From DATMBL01 sp050735975 (GTDB taxonomy: Bacteria; Desulfobacterota; Binatia; UBA9968), in the NCBI GenBank assembly GCA_050735975.1, contig JBOHVS010000386.1, positions 1-5,420 on the forward strand: 5,420 bases of DNA. The letters are read 5' to 3'. The notes under the pieces were generated by a model. That model did not search any database, was not told the DNA's origin, and saw nothing but the letters and a program-made list of their open reading frames with translations. The position numbers and the translations under genes were made by a program. Position 1 is the stretch's first letter, and every line of letters begins with the position of its first letter. Shown here in pieces: positions 1-5,420 of the stretch.

Positions 1-69
1 ATACTCACCGAAAATCTCCGGGGTCAAATCGGCGCCAAGAAAGCCGATATTCTCGCATTCCTCAATAGT
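1..69 (+). other. C-terminal part of a TubC-type N-terminal docking domain
   Basis: Codons 1-23 include LTENLRGQIGAKKADILAF, which matches the typical last helices of TubC_N docking domains (pattern LTPEL..xL..HKAEILAFL). In known NRPS and hybrid systems these small N-terminal domains bind the C-terminus of the upstream synthetase and so order the assembly line. The first strands and helix, about 35 residues, would lie left of the window. A linker (codons 24-43) follows before C1. The call rests on pattern memory over a short stretch, but its position just before a C domain fits. Confidence 0.75.
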
Positions 70-3000
70 TCCGATTCTCTCACGCGTTCATTGCCGGCGG
101 CCATTTCTCGCCGGCAAAGCGATAGCCCCGCGCCTTTGTCTTTTGCTCAAGAGCGGCTCTGGTTTTTGGAACAACTAGAGCCGGGGAATACGGCTTACAA
201 TATCTGCAGGGCGACTCGTATAAGAGGCGCGCTCAATATCGCTGCGTTGGAATCGAGCCTAAATGAAATCGTACGGCGTCATGAGGTGCTGCAAACGATG
301 GTTTCCCTCGTTGAGGGCAGGCCAGTACAGGTCGTCGCACGGGATGTAAAACTGGCCGTTCTGAAGGTTGATTTGACGCACTTGAATTGCGCTGAACAGG
401 ATCGTGAAGCTGAGCGCCTGATCTCACAGGAAGCCCGTCACCCGTTTAGCCTGGGTGAAACTCCGTTGCTAGGCGCAAAATTGTTTTGCCTTGGCAACAC
501 TGATCACATCTTGGTTTTATCGACGCACCACATCGCGGCCGATGCCTGGTCGATGGGGATTCTCACCCGAGAACTATGGACGCTGTACGACGCGTACACA
601 AACAGGAAGTCTTCCCCTTTGCAGGAGTTGCCTATCCAGTATGCGGATTATGCGATTTGGCAGCGGGAACAGTTTCAGGGTGAAGTCCTGGAGTCGCAGA
701 TTTCATATTGGAAGAAACAACTTGAAGGAATTCCTGTTCTCAATCTACCTATCGATCGTTCCAGACCTGCAAAACAGACCTTTCGTGGGGTGAGGATCCC
801 GATCACGTTAGCGGAGTCCGTAACCGGAGCAATCAACGAGTTGAGTAGTCGGGAAGGAGTGACTCCTTTCATGACTTTGCTGGCTACGTTCCAGAGCTTA
901 CTTCACCGATACTCAGGGCAAGAGGACATCGTCGTAGGTTCTCCGATCGCTAATCGTAACCGGATAGAAGTGGAGGGATTGATCGGATTCTTCGTCAATA
1001 CACTTGTTTTGCGGACCGATTTGTCCGAGAAGCCGACCTTTAAAGAGCTTCTGTTGCGCGTGCGAGATATCTGCCTGGAGGCTTATGCCCACCAAGACCT
1101 GCCGTTCGAGAAGCTAGTTCAAGAATTACATCCTGAGCGAGACCTCAGCCGCAATCCGTTGTTTCAGGTCATGTTCGTTCTGCAGAATGCGCCCAGGCCT
1201 GTACCCAAAGTCTCGGGAGTCAGTTTTGATAGGATAGAGATCGATAGCGAAACAACGCAGTTCGATTTGTCTCTTTTCCTCCGAGAGCGGGATGGAAAGC
1301 TTATCGGGTTCTTCGAGTACAGCACCGATCTTTTCGATCGTGAAACGATCGAACGGATGGTAGATCATTTCCAAACATTACTCGAGGGCATCGTGGCTGA
1401 TCCGGATCAAATCATTTCAACCTTACCGCTTTCCACGGAAGCCGAGCGCCATCAGTTACTTGTGGAGTGGAACAATACAAAAGCCGAGTATCCGAAAGAC
1501 GCGTGTATCCACGAACTTTTCGAGGCGCAGGCAGCGCGCACGCCTGATGCTGTTGTAGTGGAATTTGAAGGAAAACAATTGACTTATCGTGAGCTTAACG
1601 GGCGGGCGAACCAGCTAGCGCATTACTTGCGCTATTTAGGCGTCGGACCGGAAAAGCTCGTTGGGATTTGCATCGATCGATCTTTGGAAATGCTGATTGG
1701 AGTGTTGGGGATCCTCAAAGCGGGGGGAGGTTATGTACCCCTAGATCCAACTTATCCAAGAGAGCGTGTGGTGTTCATGATGGAGGATTCTCAAGTCTCG
1801 GTTTTGTTGACTCAGGAGAACCTCTTAGCAAAGATTCAGCATCCAGCACCCAGCACTCAGTACTCGGAACTTAATCCCAAAATACTCTGTTTGGACCGAG
1901 ATTGGGAAGACGTGGCGCAGCAAAGCGGAGAGAATCTCCACGCCAATGCCGATTCCACAAACGTCGCATATGTCATTTACACCTCAGGGTCCACCGGTGC
2001 CCCTAAAGGGGTGGCCATTGAACATCGGAGTCCTGTCGCTTTATTGAACTGGGCCAAAAACGTTTTCACAGCTGGCGAACTAGCAGGTGTGCTAGCGTCA
2101 ACGTCAATCTGTTTTGATCTTTCTATATTTGAGATTTTTGTTCCCCTGAGTTGGGGCGGTAAAGTCATTTTGGCTGAGAACGCGCTTTGTCTGCATTCTC
2201 TAAACGCCAAGGATGAGGTTACGTTTATTAATACGGTGCCATCGGTCATGGTTGAGCTTTTAAGGGCAGGCAAACTGCCCGACTCGGTTCGGACAGTAAA
2301 CCTCGCGGGTGAGCCACTCCTTCCCGAACTGGTACGAGAAGTTTATAACGGTGGAAAAGTAGAGAAGGTATACGACCTGTACGGACCATCTGAGACCACG
2401 ACCTATTCTACGTTCGCACTGAGAACTTGCGACGGACCGGAGACTGTAGGCCGTCCCATTGCAAACACGCGAACCTACATTTTAGACGGAAATCTCCAGC
2501 CTGTCCCTGTCGGCGTCCGCGGAGAACTATATATAGGTGGAGCCGGAGTGGGGCGGGGCTATCGGTACCGGCCCGAGCTAACCTCAGAAAGGTTTATACC
2601 GAATCCGTACAGCAGCGAACCAGGAGCACGTCTTTACCGAACCGGAGATCTTGCCCGTTATCGCCCTGACGGAACTATCGAGTTCCTGGGGCGAATAGAT
2701 AATCAGGTCAAGGTCCGTGGGTACAGGATCGAGTTGGGTGAGATCGAAAGCGCTTTGAATCAGCACCCGGGAGTGCGCGAGAGCGTCGTTGTTGCCCGCG
2801 AATGCGTTATTGAAGAGCAACATGAATCCGACAATCTAAAATCCAAAACCTGTACTGGGGACAGTCGTCTTAAATCCGATAAGACGTTGATTGCTTATGT
2901 AGTGTCCCAAAAACAGCAGCCTACAGTTATCGAACTGCGGCACTATCTCAAAGAAAAGTTACCGGAATACATGGTTCCGTCCGCATTTCTGGTACTGGAT

Positions 3001-4725
3001 GAACTGCTGTTATTGCCCAACGGCAAGCTGGACCGCCGGAAGCTTCCGCCGCCCGACGATGCCGGGCCGCAACTTGCGGAACCGTTCGTTGAGCCGCGCA
3101 GTCAGGTCGAGGAATTAATCGCCCAGACATGGCGGGAGGTATTAAAAATCGAGAATATTGGTGTGCATGAGAGCTTCTTCGAACTCGGGGGACATTCACT
3201 GCTGGCGGTTCAGATTGTGGCCAGGCTTCGAGATACTTTCAACCGTGAGATCCCATTGCGGGTTCTGTTCGAGGCGCCCACTATCCCGGAACTGTCTATA
3301 AAGATCGGAGGCTTGATTCGAGAAGGTTACAGCCCCGAGCTGCCGCCGGTCGTCCCGGTTCCCCGCGATCGGCCGTTGCCGCTTTCATTCAATCAGGAAC
3401 ACCTGTGGTATCTCGACCAAATGATTCCCGGCACTCATTTCTTTAACATGCCTTACGTGTATCGGTTGACCGGAGAGCCGAAGATCGATGCTCTGGAGAA
3501 AGCTATCGCCGAAATTATTCGCCGGCACGAAGCTCTACGGACGGTTTTCGGCAAAGTCGACGGGCGGCCGGTACAAATCATAACATCCGTTCCGGAATTT
3601 CAACTTCCGGTCCTCGATTTGAGAGGCTTTGAATCTGGAGAATTGGAACATCGTGCTGCGCAGGCGGTTTTGGAAGAAAGGGAACGGCCATTCGATCTAG
3701 TGAGAGGTCCATTGATAAGAACCAAACTGCTTCAGTTGGCCGATACAGAACATCTCTTGCTGATTACAATGCACCATATCATCGGCGATTACTGGTCAAT
3801 GCAGATTTTTCGTCGGGAATTGCTAATGCTGTACGAGACGCTCTCTCAGGGGGGCGTGTCACCGCTCTCAGATCTCCCGATTCACTTCGGTGATTATGCC
3901 GTTTGGGAAAGGACAACGCTGGAAAGCGGGCTGTTGGACTCGCAAGTAGAGTACTGGAAGAGACAATTGAGCGGGCCCTTGCGTCACCTTGAATTTCGAG
4001 AATATGAAAACTCAAAACGCGAACGAAGGTATGAGACGTCGCACCAACTGATCGAACCAGATGAATCTTTATGCGCAAATATTAGGGCACTTTCGCGGCA
4101 AGAGAATTGCACGCTTTTTATGGCTGTGATCTCCGCTTTGGGCATTCTTTTGCACTTATACAGCGGGCAGCCAGATATTCGGATTGGCACGCTGGTGGAG
4201 AATCGTGCTCGTAGGTCTACCGAAGATACCGTTGGACATTATCTCAACACGGTGATCCTATGTTTTCACATTGAACCATACATGACATTTCAACAAGTCT
4301 TAAGGCAGGTTCGGAATATAATCCTCGCGGCCAAGGCAAACCAGGAACTTCCATTTGAACATCTGGCGCGGGTATTGGAGCGAGAACATAATTTAGATCG
4401 CAGCTCCATATCACAGGTGTTGGTCAACTATCAGCACTATCACCTGGACAGCATGCAGACATGTGGTCTAACTATTGCTTCCTTGGATTTGCAGTCGCCG
4501 ACGATCGATACCGGAGTAACACTGACGGGCTATGACCTCATTTTTAATTTGAGGGAATCGTCAACGAAGTTCACAGGCACTGTCAACTACAAGATTGAAA
4601 GCTTTGAGCCCAAAGCTATGTCTAAGGTGATCAATTCTTTTCATTCGATTTTGGGAATTATGAGATCTCAACTTACTAACCGCATTTCAATTCTGGGTAA
4701 AGATTTTAGTGGCGTTCGCGGTTAG
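1..4725 (+). CDS. Non-ribosomal peptide synthetase, docking-C-A-T-C, 5'-partial
   Basis: Cytoplasmic modular enzyme that adds one amino acid to a peptidyl chain held on carrier domains. The frame is open from base 1 to the TAG at 4723-4725, giving 1574 codons. The TTG at 91 is not the start, because the 30 codons before it continue in frame and resemble the end of a TubC-type docking domain. If that domain opens the protein, the start lies roughly 100 nt upstream of the window. Domain order by codon: docking end 1-23, C1 44-478, A 504-1016, T 1030-1105, C2 1127-1570. All core motifs of a working C-A-T module are visible: HHIAADAWS, YTSGSTGAPKG, YGPSET, YRTGDL, NGKLDR and LGGHS. The protein ends right after C2, without a release domain, so it should work with other synthetase proteins. 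Two loops of the A domain carry repeat-derived extra residues. Family assignment is certain; the final product is unknown. Confidence 0.97.
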   Translation: MLTENLRGQIGAKKADILAFLNSSDSLTRSLPAAISRRQSDSPAPLSFAQERLWFLEQLEPGNTAYNICRATRIRGALNIAALESSLNEIVRRHEVLQTMVSLVEGRPVQVVARDVKLAVLKVDLTHLNCAEQDREAERLISQEARHPFSLGETPLLGAKLFCLGNTDHILVLSTHHIAADAWSMGILTRELWTLYDAYTNRKSSPLQELPIQYADYAIWQREQFQGEVLESQISYWKKQLEGIPVLNLPIDRSRPAKQTFRGVRIPITLAESVTGAINELSSREGVTPFMTLLATFQSLLHRYSGQEDIVVGSPIANRNRIEVEGLIGFFVNTLVLRTDLSEKPTFKELLLRVRDICLEAYAHQDLPFEKLVQELHPERDLSRNPLFQVMFVLQNAPRPVPKVSGVSFDRIEIDSETTQFDLSLFLRERDGKLIGFFEYSTDLFDRETIERMVDHFQTLLEGIVADPDQIISTLPLSTEAERHQLLVEWNNTKAEYPKDACIHELFEAQAARTPDAVVVEFEGKQLTYRELNGRANQLAHYLRYLGVGPEKLVGICIDRSLEMLIGVLGILKAGGGYVPLDPTYPRERVVFMMEDSQVSVLLTQENLLAKIQHPAPSTQYSELNPKILCLDRDWEDVAQQSGENLHANADSTNVAYVIYTSGSTGAPKGVAIEHRSPVALLNWAKNVFTAGELAGVLASTSICFDLSIFEIFVPLSWGGKVILAENALCLHSLNAKDEVTFINTVPSVMVELLRAGKLPDSVRTVNLAGEPLLPELVREVYNGGKVEKVYDLYGPSETTTYSTFALRTCDGPETVGRPIANTRTYILDGNLQPVPVGVRGELYIGGAGVGRGYRYRPELTSERFIPNPYSSEPGARLYRTGDLARYRPDGTIEFLGRIDNQVKVRGYRIELGEIESALNQHPGVRESVVVARECVIEEQHESDNLKSKTCTGDSRLKSDKTLIAYVVSQKQQPTVIELRHYLKEKLPEYMVPSAFLVLDELLLLPNGKLDRRKLPPPDDAGPQLAEPFVEPRSQVEELIAQTWREVLKIENIGVHESFFELGGHSLLAVQIVARLRDTFNREIPLRVLFEAPTIPELSIKIGGLIREGYSPELPPVVPVPRDRPLPLSFNQEHLWYLDQMIPGTHFFNMPYVYRLTGEPKIDALEKAIAEIIRRHEALRTVFGKVDGRPVQIITSVPEFQLPVLDLRGFESGELEHRAAQAVLEERERPFDLVRGPLIRTKLLQLADTEHLLLITMHHIIGDYWSMQIFRRELLMLYETLSQGGVSPLSDLPIHFGDYAVWERTTLESGLLDSQVEYWKRQLSGPLRHLEFREYENSKRERRYETSHQLIEPDESLCANIRALSRQENCTLFMAVISALGILLHLYSGQPDIRIGTLVENRARRSTEDTVGHYLNTVILCFHIEPYMTFQQVLRQVRNIILAAKANQELPFEHLARVLEREHNLDRSSISQVLVNYQHYHLDSMQTCGLTIASLDLQSPTIDTGVTLTGYDLIFNLRESSTKFTGTVNYKIESFEPKAMSKVINSFHSILGIMRSQLTNRISILGKDFSGVRG
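130..1434 (+). other. Condensation domain C1
   Basis: Catalyses amide bond formation between the upstream donor chain and the aminoacyl group on the T domain of this protein. Visible core motifs by codon: PLSFAQERLWFL (45-56), RRHEVLQT after the first subdomain, the catalytic HHIAADAWS (176-184) with H177 as the usual second histidine and D181 structural, YADYAIWQR, GFFVNTLVLRTD, AYAHQDLPFEKLV and RDLSRNPLFQVMF. Ala at 182 replaces the commonest Gly of HHxxxDG, a mild and common change. The domain looks intact and active. Whether it takes an L- or D-configured donor cannot be settled by eye. Confidence 0.93.
1333..1353. repeat. Perfect 9-bp inverted repeat with 3-nt loop in the C1 coding region
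   Basis: TTCGATCGT (1333-1341), loop GAA, then ACGATCGAA (1345-1353), its exact reverse complement. The mRNA could form a compact hairpin. It encodes the conserved C-domain segment FDRETIE, so protein constraint plus codon choice may explain it. No function is claimed. Confidence 0.6.
1837..1871. repeat. Five-unit heptanucleotide tandem array in the A-domain A2-A3 loop
   Basis: Five consecutive 7-mers: CAGCATC, CAGCACC, CAGCACT, CAGTACT, CGGAACT. Each of the first four differs from the next by one base; the last matches at five of seven. They encode codons 613-624, in a Pro/Ser/Thr/Gln-rich loop that is about nine residues longer than usual. Because 7 is not a multiple of 3, each unit is read in a different frame. 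The layout resembles the short tandemly repeated repetitive (STRR) heptamers known from filamentous cyanobacteria, although those are mainly intergenic. Confidence 0.8.
2825..2886. repeat. In-frame repeat-bearing insert with hairpin in the A8-A9 loop
   Basis: The 7-mer AATCCGA occurs at 2825-2831 and again at 2873-2879, exactly 48 nt apart, so both copies are read in the same codon frame (each gives Ser-Asp). The second copy is the loop of a perfect 7-bp hairpin, CGTCTTA (2866-2872) with TAAGACG (2880-2886). Between them are three weak heptamers (ACAATCT, AAAATCC, AAAACCT at 2831-2851) and a small ACTG/CAGT stem at 2854-2865. The encoded residues lengthen the loop between A8 and A9 well beyond the usual few. 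Removing 48 nt between the direct copies would leave a nearly normal loop. Confidence 0.65.
3088..3315 (+). other. Peptidyl-carrier (thiolation) domain
   Basis: Carries the growing chain on a 4'-phosphopantetheine arm. The sequence EELIAQTWREVLKIENIGVH leads into FFELGGHSLLAVQ, where S1066 (nt 3196-3198) is the attachment serine. The histidine before it (GGHS) is the form usual for carriers next to C domains, rather than the GGDS form often seen before epimerase domains. This agrees with the absence of an E domain and with an L-configured residue. Length of about 75 residues is normal. Confidence 0.95.
3379..4710 (+). other. Terminal condensation domain C2, divergent motifs
   Basis: Second condensation domain, placed at the very C-terminus. 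Motifs by codon: PLPLSFNQEHLWYLDQ (about 1125-1140), RRHEALRTVF (1174-1183), the catalytic HHIIGDYWS (1258-1266), GDYAVWER, VGHYLNTVIL, ANQELPFEHLARVL and HNLDRSSISQVLVNYQ. The catalytic second histidine H1259 and D1263 are kept, but Tyr1264 stands where Gly is usual. The later motifs are less canonical than in C1: HYLNT against FFVNT, and RSSISQV against SRNPLFQV. The open frame ends about where a C domain normally ends, so it looks complete and not cut. With no following A or T domain in the chain it must act with an acceptor in trans, or as a release condensation domain. Confidence 0.88.
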
Positions 4726-4741
4726 CCGCACGTATTGTAAT

Positions 4742-4749
4742 AAGAGGTG
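4742..4749 (+). promoter_or_regulatory. Ribosome binding site of the hydrolase gene
   Basis: AAGAGGTG lies 3 nt before the ATG at 4753 and contains GAGGTG, a six-base match to the anti-Shine-Dalgarno end of 16S rRNA. It decides the start. Two in-frame stops (TAA at 4738 and 4741) rule out a start further upstream, and the in-frame GTG at 4747 lies inside the Shine-Dalgarno itself. Confidence 0.8.
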
Positions 4750-4752
4750 TCT

Positions 4753-4812
4753 ATGACTTCACTGTTATTTACCCTTTTAATTGTGTGTTTGGCGAACTTT
4801 GATGTTTACGCG
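4753..4812 (+). other. Predicted Sec signal peptide of the hydrolase
   Basis: Residues 1-20: a short N-region, the hydrophobic core LLFTLLIVCLANF, then DVYA before Gly21, an acceptable signal-peptidase I site (small residue at -1, V at -3). It is atypical because no Lys or Arg precedes the hydrophobic core. LIVC is not a lipobox, as Val stands before the Cys. Confidence 0.65.
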
Positions 4813-5420
4813 GGTGACTTGAAAAATATGGAACGTGACGGATGGCGACTTAGGGACATGAATCCGCAGCTGATTGAAGTTGATCTTGATTCGAATACCA
4901 GAGACTGCGGGGAAGAACGGTGCACGTTTGGCCTCCATTACTTTACAAGCGAGGGGTTTGATTTGCGGGTTCGTGGTCGAAAGACTATCCTCTTTATCCC
5001 CGGTGGTCCCGGGCAGATTGTTGATCGCAAAGCGCGGCCGCTGAGCTTTTTGGAGAAGGAATACAACGTCGTTTATTTTGATGTTCGCGGCACAGGTCAT
5101 AGTCTTGTCGAACGATCAAATAGGTATGATAAATACCTTCGCGCCGAGTATGTCATTAAAGATATCGAAAGGATACGAGAGGCCCTCAAAATTAAAACGT
5201 GGGATGCAATCTATGCGCATAGTTGGGGAACAATCGTTGCGCAGCAATACGCAAGAATGTCTGAAGATCTTAGCAATGCAGAACGAATGGGGAACCCGGA
5301 GAGAGGAGCCGGGAACCTTGTAGAAAAACTTATACTTTCGGCTCCCGTAGCGAGACGACGGAAAGTAACGGAAAATGATCGCAACGCAATGATCCTGTCT
5401 AATATCAAGGAGATTTACAA
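4753..5420 (+). CDS. Exported S33-type alpha/beta-hydrolase (aminopeptidase-like), 3'-partial
   Basis: Serine hydrolase of the alpha/beta fold, closest by motif to proline iminopeptidases and tripeptidyl aminopeptidases (peptidase family S33). The 222 visible codons show an N-terminal signal peptide (residues 1-20), the oxyanion-hole loop PGGPG (83-87), DVRGTGHS (110-117), which corresponds to the D-x-RG-x-G-x-S motif of the family, and the nucleophile elbow AHSWG (155-159) with S157. Ala155 replaces the first Gly of GxSxG, as in some lipases. The acid and histidine of the triad, and the cap domain, would lie right of the window. C52 and C57 could form a disulfide after export. After YARM the chain has about 16 extra residues (near 172-189), encoded partly by a degenerate heptamer repeat. 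It starts 27 nt after the NRPS stop on the same strand. It may therefore trim or activate the peptide outside the cytoplasm, or serve self-protection; this is inference. The signal peptide argues against a cytoplasmic type II thioesterase. Confidence 0.9.
   Translation, partial: MTSLLFTLLIVCLANFDVYAGDLKNMERDGWRLRDMNPQLIEVDLDSNTRDCGEERCTFGLHYFTSEGFDLRVRGRKTILFIPGGPGQIVDRKARPLSFLEKEYNVVYFDVRGTGHSLVERSNRYDKYLRAEYVIKDIERIREALKIKTWDAIYAHSWGTIVAQQYARMSEDLSNAERMGNPERGAGNLVEKLILSAPVARRRKVTENDRNAMILSNIKEIY
5290..5317. repeat. Degenerate four-unit heptamer array in the hydrolase gene
   Basis: Four consecutive 7-mers: GGGAACC, CGGAGAG, AGGAGCC, GGGAACC. The first and last are identical and lie 21 nt (three units) apart. 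The stretch codes for part of a Gly/Glu/Arg/Asn-rich loop after the nucleophile helix, where related enzymes have only a short turn. CCCGG at 5295-5299 and CCGGG at 5309-5313 could also pair as a short stem. Confidence 0.6.

Larger units (their letters stand above)
1510..3048 (+). other. Adenylation domain, predicted L-alanine
   Basis: Activates an amino acid as aminoacyl-AMP and loads it on the adjacent carrier. Core motifs by codon: A1 LTYREL 527-532, A2 LKAGGGYVPLDP 572-583, A3 YTSGSTGAPKG 660-670, A4 FDLSIFEIF 705-713, A5 YGPSET 794-799, A6 GELYIGGAGVGRGY 841-854, A7 YRTGDL 879-884, A8 GRIDNQVKVRGYRIELGEIE 897-916, A9 LPEYMVP 987-993, A10 NGKLDR 1007-1012. Aligning by hand to GrsA-Phe gives the pocket D706, L707, F710, N744, N767, A769, L793, T801, Y802 and K1009. 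From memory, D-L-F-N-N-A-L-T-Y is an alanine code of cyanobacterial-type NRPSs such as the microcystin system. Two loops are longer than usual: codons 612-627 between A2 and A3, and 935-960 between A8 and A9. Both contain repeat-like DNA. No motif is missing, so the domain is probably active. Confidence 0.92.

Noticed and set aside
91..93. TTG at 91 as the NRPS start codon
   Set aside because: The frame continues upstream to base 1 with docking-domain-like sequence, and no Shine-Dalgarno is seen just before 91.
2803..2886. Frameshift or sequencing error in the A domain between A8 and A9
   Set aside because: The frame is continuous, with A8 before and A9 and A10 after it in the same frame; an in-frame insert explains the odd residues.
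233..4190. Antisense open frames within the NRPS (for example 233-427, 1977-2273, 3779-4078, 3984-4190)
   Set aside because: They lie opposite strongly conserved C and A domains, show no recognisable motif, and are expected shadows of a long coding frame.
4747..4749. GTG as an alternative start of the hydrolase
   Set aside because: It lies within the GAGGTG Shine-Dalgarno itself; the ATG at 4753 is correctly spaced from that site.
4726..4752. Terminator or promoter between the two genes
   Set aside because: The 27-nt gap has no inverted repeat with a T-run and no room for a convincing -35/-10 pair.
4780..4791. Lipoprotein signal (LIVC) in the hydrolase
   Set aside because: Val precedes the Cys, where a lipobox needs Gly, Ala or Ser, and the Cys sits inside the hydrophobic core.
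4777..5100. 107-codon open frame on the - strand
   Set aside because: It lies opposite the hydrolase, whose signal peptide and PGGPG motif are clear; its translation shows no family features.
5078..5323. 81-codon + strand open frame in another frame
   Set aside because: It overlaps the hydrolase nucleophile region out of frame and has no recognisable content.
1..5420. HIP1 octamers (GCGATCGC) as a cyanobacterial marker
   Set aside because: Several CGATCG hexamers are present, but no full octamer was seen by eye, so it gives no support for a HIP1-rich cyanobacterium.

Overview
The window lies almost wholly inside a non-ribosomal peptide synthetase (NRPS) locus on the + strand. It holds two co-directional genes, and both run off the window. 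Nucleotides 1-4725 are the 3' part of an NRPS gene. Its reading frame is already open at base 1, so the true start codon is upstream. From 4753 to the right edge is the 5' part of a gene for an exported serine alpha/beta-hydrolase of the S33 / proline-iminopeptidase type. The 27-nt gap between them contains a Shine-Dalgarno sequence and no terminator, so the two are probably one transcription unit.

NRPS layout (codon 1 = nt 1-3): the end of a TubC-type N-terminal docking domain (codons 1-23), a condensation domain C1 (about 44-478), an adenylation domain A (about 504-1016), a peptidyl-carrier domain T (about 1030-1105, phosphopantetheine serine S1066) and a second condensation domain C2 (about 1127-1570). 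The protein stops straight after C2, with no A, T, epimerase, thioesterase or reductase domain following. It is therefore an interior elongation protein, docking-C-A-T-C. It should accept a chain from an upstream partner, add one residue, and either hand the product to an A-T partner in trans or let C2 condense it with a free amine. The specificity residues read from the A domain are D-L-F-N-N-A-L-T-Y plus the core A10 lysine. I associate this code with alanine.

The most unusual structure is a set of short repeats inside coding sequence: a clear five-unit heptamer array in the A2-A3 loop of the A domain (1837-1871), an in-frame insert with a direct repeat and a perfect hairpin in the A8-A9 loop (2825-2886), and a degenerate four-unit heptamer array in the hydrolase (5290-5317). 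All three fall in variable loops and keep the frame. They look like a genome-wide family of heptanucleotide repeats that has entered genes.

Organism: the docking domain, the A-domain sequence style, the near-balanced base composition and the heptamer repeats suggest a Gram-negative-type secondary-metabolite producer, cyanobacterial or from a phylum with similar NRPSs (for example Acidobacteriota or Myxococcota). No HIP1 octamer (GCGATCGC) was seen, which weakens a HIP1-rich cyanobacterial origin. The taxon cannot be fixed from this window. No RNA gene, CRISPR array, transposase or attachment site was found.
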